NCBI GenBank assembly: GCA_014773175.1
Contig: VXCM01000326.1
Location: 1 to 64,000, forward strand
Reading direction: 5' to 3'
Length of the DNA: 64,000 bases
Source of the DNA: Lucifuga dentata
Lineage: Eukaryota; Chordata; Actinopteri; Ophidiiformes; Bythitidae
Shown: positions 45,526-58,065 of the stretch, piece by piece
Layout: each line of letters starts with the position of its first letter
How positions within the stretch are numbered: the first letter of the stretch is position 1
Notes under the pieces: generated by a model
Seen by the model: only the letters and a program-made list of their open reading frames with translations
What the model was told of the DNA's origin: nothing
Databases searched by the model: none
Made by a program: the position numbers and the translations under genes

Positions 45526-46017
45526 TTAAAGGACCATACTGGTGATTTTGCATTTTTAAGCCCAATAAATATTACCAGAAACGATTTTCCAAACCATGAA
45601 TACCACATATTAGTTTTCCTGTTATTTTGCTAAATCCCCTCATCTTTCAAAATTAAATGTTCACCTTAAAATTCAATGTTTCACTTGCTAACACGTTGTC
45701 AGAAAGTAGATGGAATGGACATTTTTAATTTCTCGGTAAAAGTGGCCTTCTCCTGGGACTAATTTTTTTCTTTTTTTTTTTTTTNTTTTTTTTTTTTTTT
45801 TCTTTTTTTTTCATGCAGCTCTGTGTTGGGTCAGTTAACTAAAGTTACTTTGACAAAAAAATCTAATAGCCATTGTGTAATCTAATAGCATACTGGTATG
45901 AACCAATCTTTACTGCTCCAGTAGTATGTTTTGGGAAATAGTTGTTAGTAATGTAACAAATATCCAGGTTGTATATTTTGGGATCAAACATGCACAATCA
46001 CCAGAATGGTCCTTTAC
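45526..46017. mobile_element. TTAA-flanked MITE, copy D
   Basis: TTAA at 45526 and TTAC at 46014 bound a 484-bp element. The left end is AGGACCATACTGGTGATTTT and the right end reverse-complemented is AGGACCATTCTGGTGATTGT. Same orientation as copies A and C. A poly(T) run doubled around the N at 45785 lies inside. Confidence 0.8.
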
Positions 46018-46247
46018 AGTTTCATCAAGCTGAATTCTCAAATCACCAGTGTTTCGAAAAACATTTTTCTCTGAAAATGCATCAACCATCCATTTTGAAG
46101 TCTAAGTGAGGGCTGTGGTGGCGCGAGTTCTTGCAGGGCAAACATCCATTTCCCTAACAGCTTCCTGGGAACACAAATCAGTTTGGAGATTGGAATCCTT
46201 TCAGTTTGTCCATCTACTCTGAGATCTCCTGCCTGTCGAAACAAACA

Positions 46248-46370
46248 CCCTCAAAACGAGCCACCCAGGAGGTGGCTCAAAGTGGTCTTCTCAATATGAA
46301 AAAAACAANCCCTCAAAACGAGCCACCCAGGAGGTGGCTCAAAGTGGTCTTCTCAATATGAAAAAAACAA
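46248..46370. repeat. Exact 61-bp tandem duplication around an N
   Basis: 46248-46308 and 46310-46370 are identical, starting ccctcaaaacgagccaccca and ending atgaaaaaaacaa. N at 46309. This copy pair contains no microsatellite. Each copy has an 8-bp hairpin GAGCCACC-cagga-GGTGGCTC. Confidence 0.92.
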
Positions 46371-48548
46371 ACAACTCTGAAGACAAAGTTTTTTATTCAT
46401 TTATTTTATTTTTTTTAGCTTTCTGTGTCTGTTCATAGTTTTAATTCACAAATGAAAATGTGATCATGGCTGAAGTTCGGACTAAAATCAACCGCAAAAT
46501 AGAGTTTTACTATGTATCTAAGTACTGTCTTCATCAACACGGTTCGATACAGAGCCTAGCTGACCACCAACTACAAGTCAGTGTCTTGATCTTTCAGTCA
46601 CTTGTGAATATCTCAGCTCCTACACAAGCAAACCAGAATCCTGGAGTGGAAACCAATAAACTCAAACTTTTTTCTGTCTTGATCTCTTCTGATCTCTTGA
46701 TCTCTTTTCTTCTAACCACCATTTCTATCAACCATCCCTCTCGTTTGCTTTTAATCTATAGTACATTTCCATCACAGCATTTATTCTGAAAAACCATTTT
46801 ATACCCACTTCCTGAGATGTTATGAAAATAAAAATCAATTTTGTTTTTTGTTTTTTTTCCTCCTTTACTTTTTTCCATTATTCCCTCCCGGCTTATTTTC
46901 TGCTCGAGGTGATAGATGCTGCAAGCGAGATTCGGCTTCTTTCAGCTGATCAGTCAGGATGGAAAGTTTCTATCATGATAAACTTGATGAATTACTGCTG
47001 GTTGTTTTTGTGATCTCAACAGAAGAGTAAAGAGCAATTAATTTACAATCAGGTAAATCTGTATTTTTCAAAACACCCCATTGTTGATTTTCTCTTCATA
47101 GTCTGTTGCTTTATTGAAAAACTGAAGTAGTTGTTGGGTTCTTTTCTTTTATATAGAATGTATGAGTGTTGTATTCACGAGTAACACGCCAACATTTAAT
47201 AAACTGACAGAAAAATATGTACTTTGTTTTTTTTTTTTTTTTTNTTTTTTTTTTTTTTTTATTTCTTTACATTTTCTCATTACATGGCTCACTGGCTTAA
47301 GCCACTGCATAGTCGAGTCTCAAACAGAGCCTGCTCTCTTTGGATTTAATTTTCTGTGTCAATCAGCAGTAGAGAAGGAGGATCAGTGGATTGTATTGAT
47401 TACTTAGAAAAATGCCTCCCTGCTGGACCAGAGAAAAACAGCTATTTTTACACTGTAAGTAACAAACTTTAAAAATGACAAATGTGTTTGAGGAAGAGAA
47501 TACAGTGATTCATGGAAAAAGCATATAATGAAACTCTGCAACCATTATCCCAGCTAATGGATTGGATTTCTTGTTCCTGGAACATGAGGCACATTTTCCT
47601 CTGGGAGACATTAAAGCAGCCCTGTCACCCAAACAAAAAGAGAATCCTCTATATCTTTATCACATTTTCCCTCTGAGATACATGCTACTCTCACTTCCCT
47701 CCCCTGGTGCTTGTCTTTCCAGTTTGCTATAACAATCTTAGTGTTATAATAATAATTTACAAATATTAAGAATAAGAACAGAAGCTACTTTATGGTGAGA
47801 ATCAATAGAAAGAATAGGGACCAGATATCTAAAGTACCAAGATGTAAGACGGAACACTGATTTCCATTTTATTGCCTTGTTGTATACTATTAATTTCTCC
47901 ATTATTTTGTCATTACAGTATCACATTGTCCTCATAAATACATGTATTTATTATGAGGTGTGAGGTGAAGAGGAAGGAGAAGGTCCTAGTTAGAACCTAG
48001 TCCGAGATTCTAACACATTAAATACAAACTTCATAAACTTTCTTTCCCCAAGTGTTAAAATGACAGTGAAAACATTTGTGCTTTCATTATTGATTCAGAA
48101 TGGAGCAATCTTTTCTTGTTATCGTAAAAGTGACTGGAAGCCAATTTTAACAACAGCAGAGTAATAGTAAAATGCCCATAAACAATTTTCAAACTACTCA
48201 TGCAGCATAATCCAAGTCTATATCAATTTACAAAGCAACTTCAAGTGAGGGTTTAAGAGTGAGCACGCCTGAATTCTAACAGCAGAATTTATAATGTTAG
48301 AATCAAACAGACTTTGGTTAAATGATGATTGTTTTATTATCTAATATAACCCCGTTGGGATGAATAATTAACTTGAAACTTTACCATTTTACACTGAAAT
48401 ATGCAGATTTCCAATCTCATTTATCACCATTGTTAGTCTGTGGTACGTGTGTATGTGTGGCTGTGGTCTAATAAGATTTTGATGTCTTCCTACTCCCAGT
48501 TTCACCACCTTAACACAGTGACTATCTGATCATCATAGTCTATTTCCA
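46371..48548. other. No recognised gene; poly(T)+N at 47227-47260
   Basis: Unique-looking sequence. The + strand frame 46460-46789 (109 codons) has balanced composition but no known motif. The T runs (17 and 16) flank the N at 47244. Confidence 0.4.
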
Positions 48549-48584
48549 TTTTTTTTTTTTTTTTTTNTTTTTTTTTTTTTTTTT
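48549..48584. repeat. Doubled poly(T) tract around an N gap
   Basis: Eighteen T left and seventeen right of the N at 48567. Confidence 0.8.
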
Positions 48585-48899
48585 GTCAGTGTTTGTTTCC
48601 AAACAGAAACGCTGCATGAAATTAGTGAGATTGGAGCCACTGAATTAGTCAATTTGCCAGCATTAGCTTGTGAAAGGCTTGGAGAGGAAAATGCTGCACT
48701 TACTGACAAGAGCACACTTATGTATAAAAACAAACACAGCTTCAAGTATTGAGTCAATTACATCCGTGTGTTTTCATGACTGGGACAGAAGTGAATTTTA
48801 GAGAGTCATAATCAGTAGAAACCTCACGGTATCACGGTCGGAATTAGGGCTTAAACATTCTTATTGATAGATGATAGATGTTTTTGGAGAGAGCAGACA

Positions 48900-49535
48900 A
48901 ATACAGTATGTCCACCAGCCATCAGCTCAGAGTCACCTGACTGCATCACCCAATGACTGCATCATCTGCTTCCAATTCCCTAATCAGCCCATTGTCTACA
49001 TACACCAGCCACTTTCCTTTCTTTAGGGCCAGATTGTTGTTTTATCTAATCTAGCCATTTTTTGGACTTTGTTTGCTTGCCTACTTTGCATATCCTGCCT
49101 GCATTTTTGAGCATTTATAGGCTTCAGTCTTTGGATTTGTCTCTTTGGTTCACACTGTAAGCCTGTTTTTGGAATACTGTTGCCTGCCTGACCTTTTGGA
49201 TTTGCTTTTGCTCTTTCGCCATCCTGGATACACGATCCCCAATATCTCCACGATTTCCCCTTCTTATATAGTTCTTGAAATAACAGATACCTGATTGTAT
49301 TAGTTTACTTTCTTTGCACTGTCTTTAATCATGTAGCTTACTATACTATGGGGAACTTACTATACTGTATGTTTGTATAGGATCTGGTAGTTGCAAAGTG
49401 TGGGACTTCATATCCCAGGTGCACTTAACAGTGTGTTCAATCTGCTCCATCATAACATATTAATGATCTTTGTTGAATTTATGCCCTGAAGAAGATCTAC
49501 AACCAAAAGTTTGGCAATAAAGCTTTTACTTGCAT
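48900..49535 (+). repeat. Possible retroelement-derived segment
   Basis: 49020-49220 has many tgcctgcctg / ttttggactttg words, as seen in leader or LTR-like parts of fish retroelements. 49490-49530 reads gccctgaagaagatctacaa then gtttggcaataaagct, a 3'-end-like phrase with an AATAAA signal. No protein is recognisable. Weak call on wording alone. Confidence 0.25.
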
Positions 49536-51319
49536 TGTATCCAAGTGTGCAGAGCTTTTCTTTTTTTTCCTTTTTCTATATGTTGTTTTTGCTTTTTTTG
49601 CACCTTGGCTTTTTGTTGTATGTGTGGTGATTTATCTTTATTTAAAACATGAGAAACAGCAAAAGGAAAAGTGAAGAGAAAGATATTTGCGGACAACTTG
49701 GTCCTTAACTTTGTTAATTCAAGTGACAGTTCAGCATTTACTCCTATGAAGCCATCATAGAACAAACTTTACAAAATGAGGTTTTGAACAACCAGATTTA
49801 AGACTTCTGATCAAATATGAGATATGATGACTCTGACAAGATTGATATTCCTCAGATGGCTGACTGTAATGTGTTCTACTCCCAAGCAGGATGCCAGATG
49901 GAAATCAGAGCAATGTATAAAAATGGATGGCAGTGATCACAGCAGCACTAATGGTTCTCTTTAAGCTCTTTAAGACCAAAGACAGAATGAGATTGTTTTT
50001 TGTTTTTTTTTGTTTTTTGTTTTTTTCTGGGNTATCCCAGAAAATCTCCCTTGTTTTCAAAGCTCAACGTTGTCAGTGTTGACAGGTATGGACAGGTATG
50101 TACTGAGTTCACAGTGATTTTTGTTTTATTTAATGTGTGGCTCTTTGACCGTGAGAAAGAAATCTTATTGGCTCCCGTCCTCATCAAAGTTGCCCATCCC
50201 TGGTTAATTCGCTATTGTTTTCCTCTGCGTTGTTCTGCAGTAGAGTACAGGATATTACGAGAGGTTCTGGTACTCCTGAAAATCCCAGTACTCCAAAATG
50301 AAAATCACAGAGGTTCCAGGAGTGCGTATCAGTGAGTGTCAGCCCACTTCAAGCACTGAAAATAACATAACATAACCCAATGCCATGCAACCTGTGGTGT
50401 TAACTTTAAAATTGTCCATGGTGTGTCCATGGTGTGTCTGTGGACCTGCCACTGAGTTTTGCCACTAGCTTGCTCTCAGAAACTCACTGAAGTGTCACAG
50501 CTCCCATTAGACTGATAGAGTAAAACACAGCCAAACCCCACAAATACACTGTCAGTTGCAAGATATACACTTTTTTTTTTCTTTTTGCTTTTTTTTTTGG
50601 CACATTAGAGAGTATCATTTTGTGAAGGCATAAGGTCAAGCAGGACAGCTAAGAATTAATGTCTAAATCTGACTAGACAGAGACATGATGTGGCATTTCA
50701 AACAGTGTGAGTTACAGCAGAAACAGCTGAGGTTTATGACAGAGAAATAAAGCGAGAGTCTTTTATGACTGAACATTTCACTGATCATTACTAAAACAAT
50801 GTTATATTGAATCTGTGGGCTGCTGGGATCTGAAACAGAATCAGGTACAACAGGGTTATTTGAGTTTTGTCACTTTTATTTATATTTCAGATTAACTATT
50901 TCTTCTCCTCCCATGTCTGATCCCTCCACTGTTTGTTGTGGACTCCATCTGTCTCTTGTAATTCTCCTTTCCAGCCTCATTCTCCCTATATAGGAGCTCA
51001 CAGCTCTAATCGGGTAATATAACAGACTCATTTCCTGTGGGAATCACATGCAGCTGGTTAAAGTTACATTCAAAATTTACATGCTGGCAGGTTTCGTCGC
51101 CACCCTGCTGTGAGAAAATCAACCTCTGCTGTGTCCAAGGATACCGCTATGTGAGGATCAAACGTGCCTACCTATTTGCAAGACATGTTGCAAATCGTGT
51201 CAGACTGGCCACTGAAACTCCAGCAGCGTCTGTCAGTATTACATGATGTTTGGTACCTGAGTTTGGCTGAGAGTTTTATCTGTTGCTATTTTTTATTTAG
51301 TCAGTTAGTGCAATAAAAT
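49536..51319. other. No recognised gene; T-rich tract and N at 50032
   Basis: 49555-49620 and 49995-50027 are T/G-rich. The N at 50032 is one of the few not inside a tandem copy; it sits between ctggg and tatcccag. A 111-codon frame crosses the N and is unreliable. Confidence 0.45.
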
Positions 51320-51336
51320 TGGATCAAATAAGCCCT

Positions 51337-51382
<46 letters not shown>

Positions 51383-51400
51383 NTGGATCAAATAAGCCCT

Positions 51401-51432
<32 letters not shown>
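51320..51432. repeat. Tandem duplication around an N with (TC)n
   Basis: tggatcaaataagccctgat plus a TC run occurs at 51320-51382 and again at 51384-51432; the left TC run is longer. N at 51383. Confidence 0.88.
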
Positions 51433-51434
<2 letters not shown>

Positions 51435-51899
51435 CAAACTAGAAGACTTTTTTCCATATGAGGCAGTTCACCGTGCACAGCTTGTCTTTGATGTTCACCT
51501 TAAAGGAGTTACTTCACAGTTGATTTCACTCATAATGACTGGGNGGGGGGGGCATAAATTACCACTCAACATCCCCACTCACAGTGCCTTGTCCCAAAAT
51601 GTGCAAAAGCTCTGAGTAACATGTTCCTGTTAAGACAAATGAGTCCAGTGATGGGTATGATTTCATAATGTGATAATCACATAATTACTTAATTACATAA
51701 TTACTTGTAATGTGAAAGTGATGATTAAACACAATTCTCTTGTAATATAGGACAACTAACAGCAAGACCATAACGCATTTCAGTATTGATGCAGGCTAAA
51801 ATTGCCTAAAATAAAAAGCAATAGATGTAAAACTCTCTTGTACCTTCTCCTATTACATTTTAAAATTTGCATAACTGACAAATGTTTTTTTTTTGTTTT
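51433..51899. other. No recognised gene; poly(G) with N at 51541-51552
   Basis: Three G, N at 51544 and eight G. 51660-51720 has overlapping ataattacttaattac words. Confidence 0.5.
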
Positions 51900-52145
51900 G
51901 TTTTTTTGCTATATGTTTGTAATGAATGCTTTAATTATTGAATTATATTTATTCTATTTTGAATCATGATACATTGTGCTGTTGCTCTACTGTCGTCCAC
52001 AATTTGGCAATTTGTCTCGTCTTATTGTTTCTATGTGTTTTATGTTTATTACATGTTCTGTGTTTTGTGATGTGCTCTTATCTCAATCGCTGCTGTCAAA
52101 CAAGGTTCCCTACAAGGGATAATAAAGTGAAGTGAAGTTGGTGAA
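51900..52145 (+). repeat. LINE-like 3' UTR remnant
   Basis: T-rich sequence ending gtcaaacaaggttccctaca, agggataataaagtgaagtg with short gaagt repeats. This phrase (aatttccc..gggataataaag followed by a short tandem tail) is typical of non-LTR retrotransposon 3' ends in fish. No coding part is attached, so the element is severely truncated. Confidence 0.4.
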
Positions 52146-54948
52146 GTGATGAGAAAAGAACACAGAGCTAAAGTGATCACAAGGCTCATTGTAAAGAATT
52201 CTTTCACATTAAAGCATTATTTCAGTCTGGCTGAAAATAAAACACTAAGTCATCACTCTGCCCAGCAAAATCCAACATGTTCTAAAAAAATATGTCATCC
52301 AACTGGTGAGTCTGACTAGATTCTGTCAACTGACTGAAAACTAGGCTCAAAACAAGGCAAAGAATCCTGCAGTATGTCCCAGGCTCCATCCTCTCTCGTT
52401 TCACTGTTCCATTATAAAGTTCTTTTTACATACTGAATAGTCCCCCCTCTTTAATCAATGCACTGAATTTGATGTGTAAAATTCGTAGAGTCCCCCTTTA
52501 ACTCATCTTCCAGTGTCTTCAGACCATTAGGAGTAAACTCCAATAAAAATATGACAAATTTTAGAATCTGCATTTGGAAGCTAAGATAAGTAGCATGGTC
52601 ACCTCTCTTGCAGCTTAACGGCATCCAAACAGACAAAAATACTGATTTAATTTTAAGTAATAGATGTGCTTGCTGGAATGGTTGACTGCAAAATGTTTCA
52701 CTGAGCCATGCTTTCACATGATTAATGGAAAACTACCAGAATTATTCTATTTGATATATTGTTTGGTTGTATTTCAGTGGTGTTTTTGAAAAATTGCAGC
52801 TGGAAAATTGGATATTATTACTGGATTTACTGTTTTGTAGCTTCAGTGCTGAGCTCTTCCAGTAGTGGGGTTGCTAAAATTTAGCAAGCCAGCTGCCGGG
52901 CTATTGTTTGGTTAAAAAAAGGAAATTGCTGTTTGCAAAACAGCAACTTTGGAATCAGAAAATAGAGCATTGGAAAAATACAGGCAAGAAAAATGATTGA
53001 TGTGAAGATATGTGAAGCGTCAAATTATAGTATGTATGCAGCTGAGCTTGACCTGTGAGGAAAAATCTGCTAGTGTGTCTGTCTGACCTTTCCCTCCTTT
53101 TATTCTATTTTACCAAAGATCAAAATCTGTTTCCTTAATAAGGTCTTGACCTTTTCTATCCAGTCTGGAATGGACAACCAACACTCCTTTATCCCTGATA
53201 TCTTAGCCCGATTCATTTTAGATAAGAAACTTCCTCTAGTTTCCTAAAAGGACCCACAACCGGCCTGATCAGACTGTGCAGGACTGATCAGATGTTCTGC
53301 ATCATTATCTGGGCAAGAGAGAAAACTAAATCCAAATCCAAACAAAAGCCTTCTCTCTTCACCCACCGCCTCCCACTGTTTCCAAGAGTGATGGAGGTCT
53401 TGCAGGTTGATTCAGTAGGAATATTGAAAAAAAAAAAAAACAGATTACAAAAACGTAAGTTTCAATAGAATGCAGAGACGTGTTTTACAGTATGTAGGCA
53501 GAGTCCCGGCTGGTTTCTCTCTTTTCCTTCTGTTCAGCTCAAGGTCTTCAGCTCTGCTCTCAATAGTCAGAGATGTTACAGCTACAACGTGCTGGACTTC
53601 TGAACTCAGTGAGATATGCTGAAAAATTGTCTCATCCATTCTCTCTCTTTCACTACATGGATTGCTTACAACGTTGTGGTCCCAATCTAATGGAAACTGT
53701 TGCAGAGAAACTGTGCACTGAATTCTGATTATTGCTAAATTAAGAAACAAGAGTTTTCTCATTTGATTTCTGTTTCCTATTGAGCATTTCAGTTTGTTTT
53801 TCCAATTATCAGAGCAAGAATGGAAATTGTCATCTTATTCAAAGCCTCTCAAAGACCTAACAGAACACTGGTTATACTGATGTAGGGACAAGATCTTCCT
53901 CTGAGCAGCAGAAGAAGAGCAGTCTGTGAGTAAAATAGCATCAGCGTGGCTCAGATCAAACTAATCATGCCAGGAGAGGTGCATGAGCCAAAATGGCTTA
54001 AACACACCAACAGTACAAACTACACACACACGAGTATGGCCAGGTGGTCACTAAGCTTTTGGACATATAAACACACATGCCTGAGTACTGTACCTGAGGG
54101 CTTCTATTCAGTACGGTATAGAGAGCAATTAAGGTACTTGTACTTGACTAGAATTTCCATTTTGGGAGACTTTGTGCTTTTAATCAGCTCTCTTTCAGAC
54201 GAAAATATTGTATATTTATGTTAAATTTATTAAATACCTGTAGTTATATGTTATTTGTCATTCCACAAGAAAATCATATCGCTATTATTTCTTGCTTCAT
54301 CATTCTTTCCTTTGCTTAATTCTTCCTTCTTTCCTTCAGTGTAAAGGTTTCCTTCTGTCTTCCCCTTCTTTTCTTTCTTGTTTTCTCTTGCCCTTTCTCC
54401 AATCCTTGCTTATTTCCTTTTTTTTTTTAAATAAAATATATAGCATGGTTTTTACATTATCCTGCCATTTACAAAGTGACATTCAAGCATCCCATAAGCA
54501 CTTGGGATGAATTACAAAACATGGAACTCACTCAACTGGCCTATTTCTCCCATCTTTCTATTTTTTTTCCCCCTTCCTGTTATTTGTTCTTTGATCAGAC
54601 CTTCCTTCTGCATCTGTCTTCATCTCTGTCTTGCAAATGTCTACCAGAGGCTGTGCCAGCACGCTAAAAGTACAAAGTGTTCCACAATAGTTGCAGTAAA
54701 ATTGCTCTCTAATCCACAGTACAAACAGGGACAGCATGTGTGTGTTAATATCAGCAGAGGATTCTATTCTGTTCATCTCTCCTGGTCTCTTGCCTGCTGT
54801 GGCTCTCTTAACCTCTTTGTGCTTCACATCCACTCCTGAAGTCACTGACCCTGACGCCAAGCCCACAGCAGAGCCAGCATGACCCTTATCTTCGCAACAG
54901 CAGAACTGGTTCACATCTGTGACACGGCAGCCAATGTGTTCAGCGTGC

Positions 54949-54950
<2 letters not shown>
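52146..54950. other. No recognised feature
   Basis: Unique-looking sequence; 54290-54430 is pyrimidine-rich. Frames of 60-110 codons on both strands (for example 53445-53762 -, 54507-54839 +) have no recognisable domain. Confidence 0.4.

Positions 54951-54986
<36 letters not shown>
54951..54986. repeat. (GT)n microsatellite
   Basis: Uninterrupted GT run of 18 units. The 150-codon - strand frame 54558-55010 starts inside it. Confidence 0.95.
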
Positions 54987-54988
<2 letters not shown>

Positions 54989-55102
54989 TTCCTGCTCTGC
55001 ATGAGACCAATTTTTAACTTGGAGTACAGTATAATTCAAGATATAAGTGCAGCACTCCAATCTGCACAGGAGAGGCAAGACAAAGCAACGCAAACAGGCA
55101 GC

Positions 55103-55106
<4 letters not shown>

Positions 55107-55150
<44 letters not shown>
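55107..55150. repeat. (GA)n microsatellite
   Basis: Uninterrupted GA run of about 22 units. Confidence 0.95.
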
Positions 55151-55153
<3 letters not shown>

Positions 55154-56144
55154 TGAAACAGAAACCAACACTTTATTTGGTGTAGTGGTCGTAATGTTAC
55201 ACTAGTCATGTCACGTTGTATTTTAATTAAGAGAGGAAAACAGAGAGCCAGTCGTATACCTCGCCAAAATAAAAGCTATTTAAAGTTAACACATTTTGTC
55301 CAGCTGGTTCAGTTGCAAAGATTACCAGCTTGTGAGAAATAAGTACACGCTCTCTATGCAAACAGCCGTGTCATAAATCTATCAATATGAATGTTTCACG
55401 ATCTTTTGATTCCTAGTTTCTTAATGATTGGTTGCCAAATGTGGAAGATGTGGGTCTTATGAGCCGGTAGAGGCAGATTTGAGAGCACGAACTAGAGAGG
55501 AAGTGCTTGTGCTACAGACTGGTGTTACACAAGCTATTCTAATGTTGCTATTCACTGTGAAGGAGTCCTACAGCCCTCCAGTCCTTTTCTTTTGAAATGC
55601 TGTGTTGTGATGCTGTCCACAGGTGATAGGACCATAGGATGCTGGGAAAGGTGGCACAACAGGGGAGACAAGCTTCTTGGGGCTCAGGTAAGTCCCACAC
55701 TCTCTCATCAGCGCCAGCAATCGGATGCATTCAGTATATGTTGCAGCCAAAAAGTAGCAAGTGAAATTTAAACAAGCCCAAGATGAAAAAAAAAAAGGGG
55801 AATTCATCATTTCATTGATGGTAGTGTCATGACACATGCATGTTTAAACATTGGTTTAAACAGTAAATTGTTTGTTTTGTTTTGTTTTTTTAATGTCATG
55901 TAAACACCATAATCAGATGGAAATTGACATAAATTCACATTGGTGTACTCAGAGTGACACACTTAGATTAGGTTTCCAGGCATCAGGCTAAGTTCTCAGG
56001 CATTTAAACAATCCAGTCCAATCCTTATAATTGTGGTAAGCATTTCTGCATTTCTTTCCCAATGAAGGAACAAGCAACAAGTAATAAAAACCAGTATTCA
56101 AATAATAAGTAAAAGAAATAAAGGCTGGTCTTAAAGTCTTAAAC
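55151..56144. other. No recognised gene; possible exon at 55623-55687
   Basis: Mostly unique-looking. One 65-base interval has both splice signals (see findings). An A-rich tract lies at 55787-55797. Confidence 0.4.
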
Positions 56145-56212
56145 ATATATATATATATATATATAGATATAGATATAGATAGATAGATATATGTATGTAT
56201 GTATGTATGTAT
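56145..56212. repeat. (TA)n(GATA)n(TATG)n compound microsatellite
   Basis: TA run, then GATATA and GATA units, then TATG units. Confidence 0.95.
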
Positions 56213-57130
56213 AGTGGTAATATACACTTGCCACCAGATCTGAAAACTGAAGGACACTCACTAATACTGGCAGAGGAAAACTTTGGTGAGAGTCATAGCC
56301 CATAGATGGAAATTTAATTTGAATTTTAAACAAAATTTTACAATGTGCAGAAGAAAATTCCAGTGAGAAAGCTATAAGCCATTTTAATATTGATCTAAAA
56401 AGAATTAGATGCTGGAAAGAAGCAGAAGGACAAGCTTTTGATAGACAACAGGAGAACACGGCTAACTAGAGGTGAGAGGAAACTGCTGTCAGCCTCAGTC
56501 GTTTCACAATAAAAGTATTCCAGAGAAGTGAAGAAATTCTGACCTTAAACTGCTGGAAGGCTTTTAGCATGTTGATGGAGTGAGTGCTAAACTTGCATCA
56601 AGAGTAAACAGCAAAATTTAACATAACAAATGAGCAGAGATCAGAAAATGAGGCCGTCCTACTAAAATATTCTTGCATATAACTTAAAATTAACAATAAA
56701 GATCTGCCTCAAATAAAAGCCTGGTTCTCTCTGCAGAAAATAAAGGCTCTGGCCACTGTTTGAGCATTTATGTCTTAATTGCAGTGCACAACAATCAGAT
56801 AATACTTTGTGGGTAAACATACCGTATGACTTTGAGTTCATGAACATCTACACAATCTATTCAATTCAGAGAAGAAAAAAAAATCATCACATTGAAACAA
56901 ATCAAGGATTTACAGCTCATGACTTAAAATTATAAAATTTTTGATTAAGAAAAAAATTTAGTGTGGAACAAAATGATGTGAATTGGCAACAGATTCACAA
57001 AATACATCACAGGTTTCTATCAACTCACTCTCTTGTTGTATGTACTATATCAAAGACTAAGACAGATCAGCTACAAATCGTTTTGTGTCACAAATAATTC
57101 CTGGATGTCAGCTGCTGCCAAAAAAAGCCT
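56213..57130. other. No recognised feature
   Basis: AT-rich unique-looking sequence. Confidence 0.45.
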
Positions 57131-57610
57131 TCATACTGTCAGAGTGATAAACTGACTGTAATTGCTGAGCTCAGCGTAAAAATCAAGACACAATGTTTCG
57201 CCTCCACCAGCCTCTTCCTCCCTCTGCGTCAGACATGGTGAGAAACAAACCAAGGCCAGGATGTCAGAGCTGCTGACACAATTATAACCAAGAATTACAA
57301 CATCCTGGCAAAATATTTCCATTTGATGTGAAAAATAATTTCCACAGACAGCTCTATCTGCCTTGTTATAGCCTAATCCACTATAGTGCTTTCTCAGCAG
57401 ACAGAAACTATACCGTCTGATGGGTGACAGCAAGGAAGTAGCTCTTAAACCTGGTGAACCGTGGCAGAAAACTGAACCGACCCTCATTTTTCTCTTTCTG
57501 AAGTTCAATGGCTCTACTCTTCCAGAAGAAAATCTCTTTTCTTTATGACAGGAAATCAGGTAGTGTGATCTAAATGTAAATAATGTGTTGAGTGTTTCAA
57601 ATGGTAACAA
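57131..57610 (-). other. Longest open frame (159 codons), unidentified
   Basis: The - strand frame starts MLPFETLNTLFTFRSHYLIS and ends with Gln-Phe-Ile-Thr-Leu-Thr-Val. It is not a translation of a simple repeat and has no recognisable motif, signal peptide or transposase block. In 64 kb a frame of this length can arise by chance, and no promoter or splice context supports it. Confidence 0.25.
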
Positions 57611-58065
57611 AACAAATGCTTCAGGTTCCTCTCATATGGAGATAGCTTACAGTGTGCAGTTCATGTGATCACACACATTTCTCATATCAGATGCCACTGT
57701 TCACAAAAACGGGGAAAAAACAAAGGAAATAAAATGTAATGAGGCTCAGTACTGAGATTAATCAGCCTTTTCTGTAGTTGGGAGATTGGGAACTTGTGAG
57801 AATCACATTATAATGCAATGTCATGTTTTAATTAATGAGATGGTGACAAATGTTAAGTAAATGCTGATTCTTGGTTAAAATGTGTGATTTGGGATTGTTC
57901 ATCTGAGGTACATGATGTAAATAAAGTAAAAAAAACAAACTCAGAAGTAAAGTGCACTCATCAGAGTGGGTAGATGGGCTGGTGGGTGCTTTTGGTCTTC
58001 TATTTTAATAAGATTAGGAGAGAAATCCCAAATTGCCATACAATCCTAATTGTCACATGCCTTTG
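57611..58065. other. No recognised feature
   Basis: AT-rich unique-looking sequence. Confidence 0.45.

Noticed and set aside
46530..46570. tRNA-like ggttcgatac phrase
   Set aside because: No acceptor or anticodon stems can be paired around it; no tRNA gene or tRNA-derived SINE head found.
46460..46789. 109-codon frame on the + strand
   Set aside because: No recognisable domain, no splice or promoter context; compatible with chance.
52915..52955. Hairpin ttgctgttt-gca-aaacagcaa as a terminator or miRNA
   Set aside because: A 9-bp stem is far too short for a miRNA precursor, and intrinsic terminators are not relevant to this genome.
53445..53762. 105-codon frame on the - strand
   Set aside because: No recognisable domain and no supporting signals.
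54558..55010. 150-codon frame on the - strand
   Set aside because: Starts in the (GT)n microsatellite (His-Thr repeats). The rest has no recognised motif and overlaps a 110-codon frame on the other strand.
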